From the NCBI RefSeq assembly GCF_046224405.1, contig NZ_JBJXRK010000001.1, forward strand, positions 310,001-374,000: a stretch of DNA of 64,000 nt, given 5' to 3'. A model generated the notes under the pieces. The model saw only the letters and a program-made list of their open reading frames with translations, did no database searches and was not told the DNA's origin. This document shows positions 8,542 to 16,724 of this stretch, piece by piece (positions within the stretch are counted from its first letter, which is position 1; every line of letters begins with the position of its first letter). The stretch is from Gudongella sp046224405. GTDB taxonomy: Bacteria; Bacillota; Clostridia; Tissierellales; Tissierellaceae. Made by a program: the position numbers and the translations under genes.

Positions 8542-8557
8542 TGCAAATATTGTGCCA
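8542..8557 (-). promoter_or_regulatory. Sigma-54 (-24/-12) promoter of the acetoin operon
   Basis: TGGCACAATATTTGCA on the minus strand matches the sigma-54 consensus TGGCAC-N5-TTGCW exactly, with GG and GC at the required 10-base spacing. It predicts a transcript start near 8531 and a leader of about 65 bases before the Lin0512 gene. The adjacent gene encodes a sigma-54 activator (AcoR). Confidence 0.9.
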
Positions 8558-8618
8558 ATTCACTTTATCGTTTTATTGTGATGCTCAGTATCCTTCAAGG
8601 TTTGGAAATTTCCATCCA

Positions 8619-8674
8619 AACAAAGAATTCCCACAATCGGGAATATTTTTTCCCGATTGTGGGAATTCTTTGTT
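8619..8674. promoter_or_regulatory. 25-bp perfect inverted repeat: activator site and/or acoR terminator
   Basis: Arms at 8619-8643 and 8650-8674 pair perfectly with a 6-base loop; the core is TTCCCACAATCGGGAA. It overlaps the acoR stop codon and lies 62-117 bases upstream of the -24 element, the usual place for a sigma-54 activator site. On the minus strand the hairpin lacks a strong T-tract, so a pure terminator role is less convincing. A shorter inverted repeat, GTTTGGA/TCCAAAC with TGGAAATTTCCA between, follows at 8600-8621. Confidence 0.6.
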
Positions 8675-10598
8675 AAGCCTTGTAAGCTTTTGGATTTATT
8701 CTATGTTCCTTTAGTTTTCTATACATGGCTGACTTACTGAGACCTATCATATCGCCTGCATGGATTACGTGTCCGTTTGCCTTTTTCAGAGCCTTTTCAA
8801 TGATATCCCTTTCCTGGTCCTTTATGGAGAGACTTCCATAACTGTCCTCCACGACCCCATAAGCATTTAAATCCTCTGGAAGCAGCTCTTCACCAATGGC
8901 ATTTCCGTCGCAGAGATGGTAGGCTCGGTGAATAGTATTTTCAAGCTCACGTACATTTCCCTTCCAATCAAGCCCTTGGATGCTCCTAAGGAATCCTGCT
9001 GACATCTTCTTGTCTGATCTGTGTGCCAGATTAAGCTGTTGGACAAAATACTCTGCAAGGATTTCCGCATCTGCTCCCCTTTCCCTCAAGGGTGGAATCT
9101 TGACGTTGAAGACATTTAACCTGTAGTAAAGGTCCTCCCTGAAGGTCTTCCTTCTTGTTTCCTCAAAGAGGTCTCTGTTGGTTGCAACAATCATTCTAAC
9201 ATCCAATTTTTTGGACGTCTTTCCTCCAACCCTAGTAACTGTAAAATCATCCAGGACCCTTAAAAGCTTTGCCTGAAGGTCCAAGGGAAGCTCTCCTATT
9301 TCATCCAGGAACAGGGTTCCTCCGTTGGCAAGCTCGAACTTGCCGATTTTGCCCTCCCTTACAGCCCCAGTAAAGGCACCCTTTTCGTAACCGAACAGCT
9401 CGCTTTCAACCAGGTCTTTGGGTAGGGATGCACAGTTGATGGCCACAAAGGGGCCCTCCCTCCTGCTGCTGTGGTTGTGTATTGCGTGGGCAAACAGCTC
9501 CTTGCCAGTGCCGCTTTCACCTTCCAGAAGTACGCAGCCTCTAGTTTTTGCAAATTTCTGCGCCTCCCTTATGGCTCTGATCATTTTGGGATTTTGTGTA
9601 AGAATATTGTCAAAGGTGTATATGGCCTTGTTTCCAGACACCACGTTAACCGTCTGGTGGACATCCTTCATTTCCCTGAAAAGAATTGCCATTCCCCTTT
9701 TTCCCCTCTCAATCTCTATGGGGGCTATCTTTACGTTACAGGGGATTTTCTTTTTCTGAACAGTGAAGTCCCAATCAACTCTTTTTGTAAAGGCATCACT
9801 TTCCCTGAATATATGTTCCCCGAGGATTTCTCTTATATCAATGTCGTTCAGTTCGCTGTCCCTTATTCCCAGTATCCTGTCTCCCGCCTTGTTTATCCTC
9901 TGTATGCTGAAGTTCTCGTCCACTATCATCATTCCATCGGACATTGATTCAATTGTGGTATCAAGTATTGCAAAGGATTTTTTAAGGGACAGCTGGTTTT
10001 GAATGGAGTAGGCTGCCGCCACCACGATCCCAAGGGTGTGCTTGTGGGCACTGAGGCAATAGCCTGACATGTCCAATACTCCTATGATCTCTCCATCATC
10101 TCCTATGACAGGAGCTGCCGAGCAGGTCCATGAGTGGTGCTCAATGCAGAAATGCTCTGCTCCTATTGTTTGTATTGGCTCTTTCACAACAAGACATGTC
10201 CCGATTGCATTTGTCCCAACCTCATTTTCAACCCAGCTGGAGCCAGGACAGAAGTTTAGGCTCCTTGCTTTATCCTCAACGCTTTTTTCCCCTATGACGT
10301 GAAGAATTATACCATTTCTGTCTGTGAGCACAAGAACAAACCCTGTCCCCAGAACAAGGCTGTTCAAGTTTTCCATTATAGGCTTGGCAACTTCAATAAG
10401 CTCCTTGTTGGCCTGCATGATTTGATTGAATTCATCCACATCAAGCCTTCTTCCAGTCCCGCCATAGGGATCCACTCCGGCTTCCCTGCATCGCCTCCAG
10501 GAACTTATTATCATTGGAGAAACATCCTCAGAGATTTCCCCATAATTTATGTAGTTCTCCCAGTGGGCTCTTACTTCCTCGAGAAAGTCCCTTGTCAT
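8673..10598 (-). CDS. acoR: AcoR, sigma-54-dependent activator of acetoin catabolism
   Basis: 641-residue enhancer-binding protein. Order: N-terminal region and GAF-type sensor (about 70-200), PAS-like segment (about 215-310), AAA+ domain with Walker A GESGTGKE, the sigma-54 contact loop GAFTGA and Walker B TLFLDEIGELP, and a C-terminal Fis-type helix-turn-helix ending LSKSAMYRKLKEHRI. Such proteins hydrolyse ATP to open sigma-54 promoters; AcoR responds to acetoin. Start ATG 10598 lies eight bases after GGAGG, 13 bases past the Nudix gene stop, so both may share a transcript. The sigma-54 promoter of the aco operon is directly downstream. Confidence 0.93.
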   Translation of the reverse strand: MTRDFLEEVRAHWENYINYGEISEDVSPMIISSWRRCREAGVDPYGGTGRRLDVDEFNQIMQANKELIEVAKPIMENLNSLVLGTGFVLVLTDRNGIILHVIGEKSVEDKARSLNFCPGSSWVENEVGTNAIGTCLVVKEPIQTIGAEHFCIEHHSWTCSAAPVIGDDGEIIGVLDMSGYCLSAHKHTLGIVVAAAYSIQNQLSLKKSFAILDTTIESMSDGMMIVDENFSIQRINKAGDRILGIRDSELNDIDIREILGEHIFRESDAFTKRVDWDFTVQKKKIPCNVKIAPIEIERGKRGMAILFREMKDVHQTVNVVSGNKAIYTFDNILTQNPKMIRAIREAQKFAKTRGCVLLEGESGTGKELFAHAIHNHSSRREGPFVAINCASLPKDLVESELFGYEKGAFTGAVREGKIGKFELANGGTLFLDEIGELPLDLQAKLLRVLDDFTVTRVGGKTSKKLDVRMIVATNRDLFEETRRKTFREDLYYRLNVFNVKIPPLRERGADAEILAEYFVQQLNLAHRSDKKMSAGFLRSIQGLDWKGNVRELENTIHRAYHLCDGNAIGEELLPEDLNAYGVVEDSYGSLSIKDQERDIIEKALKKANGHVIHAGDMIGLSKSAMYRKLKEHRINPKAYKA

Positions 10599-10611
10599 TC
10601 CATCAACCTCC

Positions 10612-11088
10612 CTAAATGGGATACCACCAAACATATGGTTCTTCCCAGTCAACAACTCCAAGCAGCATATCGTTTCTGCGGTCCCTGGCATAGTGGTTCA
10701 ATACCTTCAATGCAACAGGATGTGACACCCTTTCAAGGGCTTCGTCCATTTTTAGCCAATGCAGCACTCCTTCGTGATTTGGGACCACATAGGGTGCCGA
10801 TACATCTCCAAAAAAAATGTGATTTACTACTATTTCATAATCGTCAGCTCTGTTGTAGATAATGTATTTCAGGTCCAGTTTCTTTATCTTTGAGTTATCA
10901 AGACCTGTTTCCTCAAATATCTCCCTGTATGCAGCTCTGTAGGGATCATTTATTTCCTCTGGCTCCATATGCCCACCAACTCCAAACCAAACGCCCGGAG
11001 CAATTTCCTTATCCTGACTTCGTTGCAGCAATAATACCTGGTCATTCCACATCAGGAATGCTGTAACTATATTTCTGAACTTAAGCAT
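10612..11088 (-). CDS. Nudix hydrolase
   Basis: 158-residue protein with a Nudix box around residues 40-65: GGHMEPEE...YREIFEETGL. The RExxEE core is intact, but two extra residues sit between the leading Glu and REIFEE compared with the classic G-x5-E-x7-REUxEExGU spacing. Nudix enzymes hydrolyse nucleoside diphosphates linked to another group; the substrate is not predictable, and this divergent form resembles MutT-like 8-oxo-dGTPases. Start is ATG 11088, seven bases after GGAGG; a GTG six bases upstream is too close to it. It precedes acoR by 13 bases. Confidence 0.85.
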   Translation of the reverse strand: MLKFRNIVTAFLMWNDQVLLLQRSQDKEIAPGVWFGVGGHMEPEEINDPYRAAYREIFEETGLDNSKIKKLDLKYIIYNRADDYEIVVNHIFFGDVSAPYVVPNHEGVLHWLKMDEALERVSHPVALKVLNHYARDRRNDMLLGVVDWEEPYVWWYPI

Positions 11089-11171
11089 ATCCACCCCTCC
11101 TCCCCTAACATATACCCCTTTTTCAATGCATCAATACATAATATCGATACAGGAAAAAAGCGATAAAACAC

Positions 11172-11203
11172 AAAATCAGCCCTGGAAAAACAGGGCTGAT
11201 TTT
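11172..11203. terminator. Bidirectional hairpin terminator
   Basis: AAAATCAGCCCTG and CAGGGCTGATTTT form a 13-bp stem with a GAAAAA loop, just past the stop of the nitrilase-family gene. A/T flanks allow termination in either direction; the gene served is the one ending at 11208. Confidence 0.85.
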
Positions 11204-11207
11204 ACTT

Positions 11208-12014
11208 TTAATATAAATCTTCTCTTCTGTGCTTAAGGAGTGGGAGTTCATTTCTTACCTTCTCTATCCTGTCGGTGTCAATTGCTACATGGAGTACTCC
11301 CTCATCGGTCTCAAGCTCTGAAATCAGGTCACCCCAAGGTCCAGCTGCCAGAGAATGGCCATAGGCTGTATAGGAGCTCTCCATATTTCTTGACTGGGAA
11401 CACATTAGCATGTACACCTGATTGTCCAAAGCCCTGGCCCTTGCAGAAAGATGCCAATGGGCAGGACCGGTTATCATGTTGAATGCCGCCGGCACAAGAA
11501 CTACCTGGGCTCCACCAAGGGCGAGCTTTCTTGTAAATTCCGGGAATCTTATGTCATAGCAGATAATAAGTCCCACCTTAATTCCATCCACATCAAATAA
11601 TGTGGATTCCTGACCTGGAGAAAGCACATCCGATTCCTTGAAGGTTATTCCTCCCTTTACGTCAATATCGAAAAGGTGGGCCTTTCTGTGCTTTCCTATC
11701 AGCTCACCCTGTGGGGAAAATATATATGAGGTATTGTAGATCCTGTCTCCCTCCCTTTCCGGGATTGATCCTCCAGCAATGTAAACATCAAGTTCCATTG
11801 CCTTGCTCCTTAGAAATTCCGTTGTCTTGCCTGGATATTCCTCCGCGTATTCGGGGAAGAAAGAATTGTCGTATGGAACATTGAACATTTCAGGAAGCAC
11901 CAGAAGTCTGGCACCTTCAGAAGCTGCCTGATGGAGCATTCTCTCCGCAGTCCTCAGGTTTTCCTCCTTGCCCTCAACAACCTTCATCTGGATAAGTGCA
12001 GCTTTAAGCTTCAT
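11208..12014 (-). CDS. Nitrilase-superfamily amidohydrolase (omega-amidase-like)
   Basis: 268-residue carbon-nitrogen hydrolase. The Glu-Lys-Cys triad is visible as Glu42 (LPEMF), Lys111 (HRKAHLFD) and Cys152 (ICYDIRFPE). The KAHLFDID and CYDIRFPE runs are typical of the omega-amidase/NIT2 branch, which cleaves 2-oxoglutaramate or 2-oxosuccinamate to the oxo acid and ammonia; that assignment is inferred. It begins 14 bases after a DapA-family gene, so the two form an operon, which would fit disposal of an amide of an oxo acid together with a pyruvate-type aldolase. Confidence 0.85.
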   Translation of the reverse strand: MKLKAALIQMKVVEGKEENLRTAERMLHQAASEGARLLVLPEMFNVPYDNSFFPEYAEEYPGKTTEFLRSKAMELDVYIAGGSIPEREGDRIYNTSYIFSPQGELIGKHRKAHLFDIDVKGGITFKESDVLSPGQESTLFDVDGIKVGLIICYDIRFPEFTRKLALGGAQVVLVPAAFNMITGPAHWHLSARARALDNQVYMLMCSQSRNMESSYTAYGHSLAAGPWGDLISELETDEGVLHVAIDTDRIEKVRNELPLLKHRREDLY

Positions 12015-12028
12015 CCTCTCTCTCCCCT

Positions 12029-12925
12029 CTATACTATTTCAGCAGTCTCAAGGATTTTGTCAAGCTTGTCCTTTTCATCATCCTTCAACTGTAAAAGTGG
12101 CTTTCGTACCTGTCCTCCAGCAAAACCCAGCTTGTCGCATACATATTTCAGGCCAGCAATGCCAAAGCCTCCTGTTACGGCTGAGTTGACAGGGAACACC
12201 CTCTCATACAGGTCTCTGGAATCCTCCATCCTGCCTTCATCATAGAACCTTTGAATATCTGTGCATTCCTGCGGGCAGCAGTTGGCAAGGGCCTGAACAG
12301 TCCCCTCCACACCAAGTGCAAGTGCCGGAAACCATGAGGATACTGTTCCAACCATGAGATTGAACTCCTTCATGTCAACCTCCCTCTTGTAGTCCACAAG
12401 CTGAGGAATGCTTCCTGAGCTGTCCTTCATCCCTATGATGTTGGGATGTCTTGAAAGTATTCCCACCGCCCTAGGTGAGATGTTTACATGGGTATATTTG
12501 GTTACGTTATATATTAGAATTGGAATATCAGTATTGTCAGCAACCTCTGAGTAATAGGCAATCAAAGCCTCGTCGTTCATCTTGCCACCGTAGTAGAAAG
12601 GCGTTACAATAAGTGCACAATCAGCTCCAAGTGCTGCTGCCTTGTTTGTAAGGATTATAGTCTCCCTGGTTGACTCCATGCCTGTACCAACCATGACAAG
12701 CCTACCCTCGGCCCTATGCTTGACGGTCAGCCTGATCAGCTGGAGCTTCTCCTCTTCGTTTAGAAAGACAGTTTCACTGTTGGAGCCCAGGACCAAATAT
12801 CCAGCTAGGTCATACTGGTTCCATCTTTTCATGTTGTAGATGTGTTTCTCGTAATCCACCATATCGTTTTCATCAAAGGGGGTAATCATTGGAGGAATTA
12901 CTCCCTTAATCTTTATAAAGCTCAT
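12029..12925 (-). CDS. DapA/NanA-family pyruvate-dependent lyase or synthase
   Basis: 298-residue TIM-barrel Schiff-base aldolase. Lys167 in IGMKDSSGS is the Schiff-base residue and Tyr139 in LIYNVTKYT the catalytic Tyr. The family includes dihydrodipicolinate synthase, N-acetylneuraminate lyase and 4-hydroxy-2-oxoglutarate aldolase. The GSNSET segment replaces the GTTGE(S/A) loop of true DapA, which together with the isolated location argues for a catabolic aldolase rather than lysine synthesis; the substrate remains open. Start ATG 12925 after AAAGGAGAGG. It is the first gene of a two-gene operon with the nitrilase-like enzyme. Confidence 0.85.
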   Translation of the reverse strand: MSFIKIKGVIPPMITPFDENDMVDYEKHIYNMKRWNQYDLAGYLVLGSNSETVFLNEEEKLQLIRLTVKHRAEGRLVMVGTGMESTRETIILTNKAAALGADCALIVTPFYYGGKMNDEALIAYYSEVADNTDIPILIYNVTKYTHVNISPRAVGILSRHPNIIGMKDSSGSIPQLVDYKREVDMKEFNLMVGTVSSWFPALALGVEGTVQALANCCPQECTDIQRFYDEGRMEDSRDLYERVFPVNSAVTGGFGIAGLKYVCDKLGFAGGQVRKPLLQLKDDEKDKLDKILETAEIV

Positions 12926-12956
12926 TCAAACCTCTCCTTTACCTTGTAATGTGTAG

Positions 12957-12965
12957 ATTATATCA
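12957..12965 (-). promoter_or_regulatory. Extended -10 promoter for the DapA-like/nitrilase operon
   Basis: TGATATAAT (extended -10) on the minus strand lies about 35 bases before the DapA-family start. No clear -35 box is present, as is common for extended -10 promoters. Confidence 0.5.
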
Positions 12966-13058
12966 CTTTATAGCAATAATTTACAGTAGCTTCACGACGG
13001 ATATTTTTTCTCCCAATACTGGGTATAAATTAAATGATCAGGAAAGGGGAGGGATATC

Positions 13059-13523
13059 ATGAACAGATACATGGAGGAAGCAATTCGAGAAGCCGAGATC
13101 GGAATTGAGAAAAGACACGGTGGACCCTTTGGAGCGGTTCTAGTGAGGAATGGGGAGATTATCGGCAAAGGCCACAATATGGTCATTGGTACAAATGACC
13201 CAACGGCGCATGGTGAAATTGTCGCCATAAGAGAAGCCAGCAAGGCAATTGAAAACTTTGACCTGTCTGATTGCCAGCTGTACACCACAAGTGAGCCCTG
13301 TCCAATGTGCTACTCGGCAATCCACTGGTCAAGGATACCTGTTGTATATTACGGTGCAACAAAAGAGGATGCCGCTAAAATAGGCTTTGACGACCAGCTC
13401 CTATATGACATCCTCCCTAAGCAGGAGCACCTTGCAATAGTCAAGCTGGTTCAGATGGACAGAGAGGAATGTCTGGAAGTCTTTGAAAAGTATGAAGAGG
13501 ATGATGAGAGGCAGCTTTATTAG
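13059..13523 (+). CDS. Guanine deaminase-like cytidine deaminase-fold enzyme
   Basis: 154-residue zinc deaminase. Zinc and catalytic residues are His51 and Glu53 (AHGEIVAIR), Cys81 and Cys84 (EPCPMC). The HGGPFGAVLVRNGEIIGKGHN start and the DAAKIGFDD segment after the zinc site match bacterial GuaD, which converts guanine to xanthine, rather than tRNA adenosine deaminase TadA. Its start follows GGGGAGGG. It is monocistronic with a terminator right after. A guanine role would fit purine catabolism in this strain, but the substrate is inferred. Confidence 0.83.
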   Translation: MNRYMEEAIREAEIGIEKRHGGPFGAVLVRNGEIIGKGHNMVIGTNDPTAHGEIVAIREASKAIENFDLSDCQLYTTSEPCPMCYSAIHWSRIPVVYYGATKEDAAKIGFDDQLLYDILPKQEHLAIVKLVQMDREECLEVFEKYEEDDERQLY

Positions 13524-13529
13524 GCTGTT

Positions 13530-13556
13530 AAGGGTACCTAAGAGGGTACCCTTTTT
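13530..13556 (+). terminator. Terminator of the guanine deaminase-like gene
   Basis: AAGGGTACC and GGTACCCTT form a 9-bp stem with a 6-base loop, followed by TTTTT, seven bases after the stop codon. Confidence 0.88.
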
Positions 13557-13657
13557 CAATGTAAGCTCTTAGCACCTACTTTTGTTGAAATTTAAGGTTT
13601 CAATCATGATTACCAGTGAACAGACTTAGTGAATTTTTGATGCTTTTATTTATTGGC

Positions 13658-13686
13658 TTGACATGATGAAAGATTTTTTATACAAT
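13658..13686 (+). promoter_or_regulatory. Sigma-70-type promoter for the split permease
   Basis: TTGACA, 17-base spacer, TACAAT. It predicts a start near 13693, inside the GC-tract palindrome that follows. Confidence 0.8.
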
Positions 13687-13687
13687 A

Positions 13688-13713
13688 ACACCATCCCCCG
13701 GTATAGGGGGTGT
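13688..13713 (+). promoter_or_regulatory. CsoR/RcnR-like operator overlapping the start site
   Basis: ACACC-AT-CCCCC, a short A/T-containing centre, then GGGGG-TGT. C-run and G-run arms around a short centre are the signature of operators bound by the CsoR/RcnR/FrmR family of metal- or electrophile-sensing repressors. The position over the predicted transcript start would give repression. No csoR-type gene is in the window. Confidence 0.55.
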
Positions 13714-13744
13714 TTATCGATTATTAAACTGGAGGTATTATTCT

Positions 13745-14227
13745 ATGATAAGTCTTTATATTGTAACTGCTGCGGCACTAATGGTGTCCTATTTGTTGAA
13801 TGCAGAAAAGACCATGAAGGGTCTTAGGAAAGGCTGGATGAAGTTCTCAAAAACCCTTCCCACATATCTTAAGCTTCTGATGATCATTTCACTTGTTCTT
13901 CTCTTCACCGAAAATTTAATTGTTGATTATCTAAGTCAAGACAATATCCTGCTAGGGCTTTTTTCAAGCCTCGTTCTTGGATCTGTGACCATGATGCCCG
14001 GCTTTATAGCCTATCCCCTGGCCAGAATCTTGGTTGAAAGAGGAGTTCCCTATATGGTTGTGGCGGGCTTTGTGACATCCCTGATGCTAGTTGGCATAGT
14101 TACCTATCCCCTAGAGAGCAAATACTTCGGAGCCAAGGCAACTGTAATAAGGAATGTCATGAGCTTTATTGTAGCTGGATTGATTGCGATATTGATGGGA
14201 GTATTTTACGGGGAGGTGTTTATATAA
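13745..14227 (+). CDS. Permease half, ArsP_1/DUF318-like (subunit 1)
   Basis: 160-residue integral membrane protein with about four to five hydrophobic segments. The second half, starting SSLVLGSVTMMPGFIAYPLA, resembles the repeated glycine-rich helix pair of the predicted permease family PF03773, which in longer single-chain forms is linked to metal, arsenical or other efflux. The next gene encodes the matching half with a one-base stop/start overlap. Start ATG follows GGAGGTATTATTCT. Expression is probably controlled by the CsoR-like site. The transported substrate is not known. Confidence 0.72.
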   Translation: MISLYIVTAAALMVSYLLNAEKTMKGLRKGWMKFSKTLPTYLKLLMIISLVLLFTENLIVDYLSQDNILLGLFSSLVLGSVTMMPGFIAYPLARILVERGVPYMVVAGFVTSLMLVGIVTYPLESKYFGAKATVIRNVMSFIVAGLIAILMGVFYGEVFI

Positions 14228-14757
14228 TGAAAAAGCTGGATAAGAATTACCTTTATTTTGGTGCATTCCTAATATTCTCACTGATTTCATGGATTGCAAG
14301 CTTTGATCAGGGAATAAGGATCTGGAACAATTTTTTGGTGTTTGCAAGAGACATGGTCCTCATTCTACCACCTGCATTTGTCTTGATTGGACTTTTCGAC
14401 GTTTGGGCAAAGCGGGAATCCGTTGAAAAGCATTTTGGGGACAACAACAACCCTTTGAGGTTTCTATGGTCTGTTTTGCTTGCATCAACAACAGTGGGAG
14501 GAACTTTCGTAGCTTTCCCCCTGGCAAATTCAATGTACCACAAGGGTGCAAAATACAGCTCCATAATAACATATATAACAGCAGCCTCGCTGTTTATGAT
14601 ACCCATGAGCATAATGGAGGCCAGCATGCTTGGAATCAAATTCACTGCCATAAGACTGATAGGTTCACTGCCTTTCATAATAATTGGGGCAATACTGCTT
14701 GAGAAGTATTTTGAAAAAACAAGCTACAGGCTCCCTGTAATAACTGACGAGAAATAG
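14227..14757 (+). CDS. Permease half, ArsP_1/DUF318-like (subunit 2)
   Basis: 176-residue membrane protein, about five hydrophobic segments. It starts at ATG 14227, whose A is the last base of the previous stop codon, so translation is coupled. The segment STTVGGTFVAFPLANSMYHKG occupies the place where longer PF03773 permeases have a Cys-x-Cys-Gly motif; here the Cys residues are missing, which may change substrate handling. With the preceding gene it probably forms a heteromeric transporter. Confidence 0.72.
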   Translation: MKKLDKNYLYFGAFLIFSLISWIASFDQGIRIWNNFLVFARDMVLILPPAFVLIGLFDVWAKRESVEKHFGDNNNPLRFLWSVLLASTTVGGTFVAFPLANSMYHKGAKYSSIITYITAASLFMIPMSIMEASMLGIKFTAIRLIGSLPFIIIGAILLEKYFEKTSYRLPVITDEK

Positions 14758-14767
14758 AATGATTTTA

Positions 14768-14817
14768 GTAAAACATAGTAAAACCCAGGTTTACGCCTGG
14801 GTTTTGCTATGTTTTAC
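14768..14817. terminator. 22-bp hairpin shared by convergent genes
   Basis: GTAAAACATAGTAAAACCCAGG pairs with the segment 14796-14817, with one G-T pair and a 6-base loop. It serves as the end of the permease operon and also contains the last nine codons and stop of the convergent DUF1858 gene. Confidence 0.8.
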
Positions 14818-15006
14818 AGCTTTATTAAGCTTTTCCAGAAGCTCTTCCATATCCAAGCCATACATTTCTGAAAACTCCCCCACCGTTTCAAACAGGTGAT
14901 TGCACATTACACATTTTCCAATTATTTCGTCGTAGGGCTTGAATATCTCCTCTGTCTGTGGATAATCGGAAACAAGGTCCAGAATCTTGTTCTCTTTACT
15001 TATCAT
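14791..15006 (-). CDS. DUF1858-family small protein
   Basis: 71-residue protein starting MISKENKILDLVSDYPQTEE at ATG 15006 after GGAGAG. DUF1858 proteins carry a C-x-x-C motif in a small helical domain; here it is CVMCNHLFETV, followed by the typical GLDMEELLEKLN. The function is unknown, and a redox or metal-linked role is often assumed from the Cys pair. It is convergent with the permease pair and shares their terminator hairpin. The longer frame up to 15066 has no better ribosome site. Confidence 0.75.
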   Translation of the reverse strand: MISKENKILDLVSDYPQTEEIFKPYDEIIGKCVMCNHLFETVGEFSEMYGLDMEELLEKLNKAVKHSKTQA

Positions 15007-15224
15007 AATTCTCACTCTCCGTTCCATCCCAAGGTTCATCCCTTTCCTGTTTTCACTAGCTGGCAATCATTGGAGAAGGAAAGGGAATTACTACAATTGC
15101 TCAACTCAATTGTATCTGATATTTGCAGTTTTCGGAAGTAAAACCAAGAGAGTTACCACTAAATCAATAAAAAGTACAAATTTGTTGTTTGCAGATACAT
15201 CCTAAACAGATTCCTGGTTAATGC

Positions 15225-15254
15225 AAAGACATACCCCTCTCGAGGTATGTCTTT
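15225..15254 (-). terminator. Terminator of the ygeW/ygeY operon
   Basis: AAAGACATACC and GGTATGTCTTT form an 11-bp stem, located seven bases past the symporter stop. The T-run after it on the minus strand is short. Confidence 0.65.
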
Positions 15255-15260
15255 TATCAC

Positions 15261-16724
15261 TTAAATTTCGTCAACACTTAGTTCCAGCGTCTCTTCTTTT
15301 GGCGGCATTATCAAGGAGAAAATTATAAATACTACCAATGCACAAACCAAGCCTGGAATGACAGCTTGCTGTTCCCATCCAAAGAATTTCAGTCCTGGAA
15401 TATAATTCTTTTCAAAGACCAAGGAAACAACACTACCAACAATCAAAGCTGCTATAGTTCCTGCTGCGGAGGCCTTTTTCCAATAATGACCTAAAACATA
15501 TGGGAAGAATGCTCCTGCAGCTCTCAATGTGAATGAGAACATCAGAAGGTTTATGATGTTGGTTGCATTCATGGCAACAAACAAGCTGAATATACCAACG
15601 ATAACCATGGATATCCTGGTTACTACCATAACTTCATTATCACTTGCCTTAGGTTTAAAATACTGCTTGTAGATATCGTTGCTGAAGATAGATCCCGCCC
15701 CTAGCATGTCTGAGTCTGCACTTGACATGGTTGCCGAGATTATACCACTGAATAGCAATCCAACTATAATAGCAGGCATCGTCAATGTAGCTAGGACCGG
15801 CAAGGAGTAACGGGCTCCCTGTTCCAGAATCCTCTCTGAGGTCACTATGTTCATGTTTACAAGAGACAACATGATGATTCCAAGAATTGTAGGAATAAAT
15901 GCATATATTCCATTTACCAATGCCGCTAGAACAGATCCCTGCATGGCAGCCTTTGGATCTCTTGCGGAGTAGTATCTTGCAACAGCCTCCTGGCCTACTG
16001 TAAAGGTTGCAACATACATGATTATCAAGGCTATGATGGCTTTAGGTCCACCGATACCAGAGAATAGGTCCCACGTCTCTGGAGGAACATTGGCTACTAC
16101 ATTATCCCAGCCACCTGCAAATCTTATGGAGAAGGGGATGGCTATAAACATACCTAGAACGATAAGACCAACCTGTACAAAGTCAGTGATGGCAACACTC
16201 CACATCCCGCCCATAACTGCATATATTGTAACAATGACAGCAACTGTGATAAGTGAAGCCTGCCAGTTTATGCCCAGCATTACAGCTAGTACAGTGGCGG
16301 AAGCCATAAATTGTCCTGCAGTCAATCCTATCAGGGGAAGGATCATTGTAATTGAAGTGAATAATCCTGCAGTTTTACCATATCTTCTTCTGAAGTATTC
16401 AGGAACTGTTTTTACTTCGCTGGCTCTGAACTTTGGAGCTATGAAAGTAAGAATGACAAATGCCAAACCCATCGCCAATATGTACCAAGCGGCACTTAGC
16501 CCCCATTGGGATGAACCTAGATTACTTGCCTTCTCAACAACACCTAAAGAGCTTCCTCCACCTATCTCTGTTGCGGCCAGTGTCCCCGCCATAAGGATAG
16601 GGCCCATACTGCGGCCGGCTACCATAAAATCCGCTGAATTAGATATTCTTCTTGAAGACCAATAACCAATCCCCAACATACCAAACATGTACATAATAAC
16701 GATAATAGTTACAGTTGTTTGCAT
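15261..16724 (-). CDS. Sodium:solute symporter (SSS family)
   Basis: 487-residue transporter with about 13 hydrophobic segments and the SSS-family signature GLLFSGIISATMSSADSDML, where the Ser/Thr residues contribute to the Na2 sodium site. GGGSSLGVVEKA in the first helix region also fits the family. It is the last gene of the operon and presumably imports the compound degraded by the upstream enzymes. SSS members carry sugars, amino acids, nucleosides or ureides; a ureide or amino acid is most consistent with YgeW and YgeY next to it. Start ATG 16724 follows AGAGAGGTG. Confidence 0.88.
   Translation of the reverse strand: MQTTVTIIVIMYMFGMLGIGYWSSRRISNSADFMVAGRSMGPILMAGTLAATEIGGGSSLGVVEKASNLGSSQWGLSAAWYILAMGLAFVILTFIAPKFRASEVKTVPEYFRRRYGKTAGLFTSITMILPLIGLTAGQFMASATVLAVMLGINWQASLITVAVIVTIYAVMGGMWSVAITDFVQVGLIVLGMFIAIPFSIRFAGGWDNVVANVPPETWDLFSGIGGPKAIIALIIMYVATFTVGQEAVARYYSARDPKAAMQGSVLAALVNGIYAFIPTILGIIMLSLVNMNIVTSERILEQGARYSLPVLATLTMPAIIVGLLFSGIISATMSSADSDMLGAGSIFSNDIYKQYFKPKASDNEVMVVTRISMVIVGIFSLFVAMNATNIINLLMFSFTLRAAGAFFPYVLGHYWKKASAAGTIAALIVGSVVSLVFEKNYIPGLKFFGWEQQAVIPGLVCALVVFIIFSLIMPPKEETLELSVDEI

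Noticed and set aside
16018..16665. 215-codon plus-strand frame opposite the symporter gene
   Set aside because: Open only because the minus-strand gene is rich in hydrophobic codons; no promoter, ribosome site or family signal.
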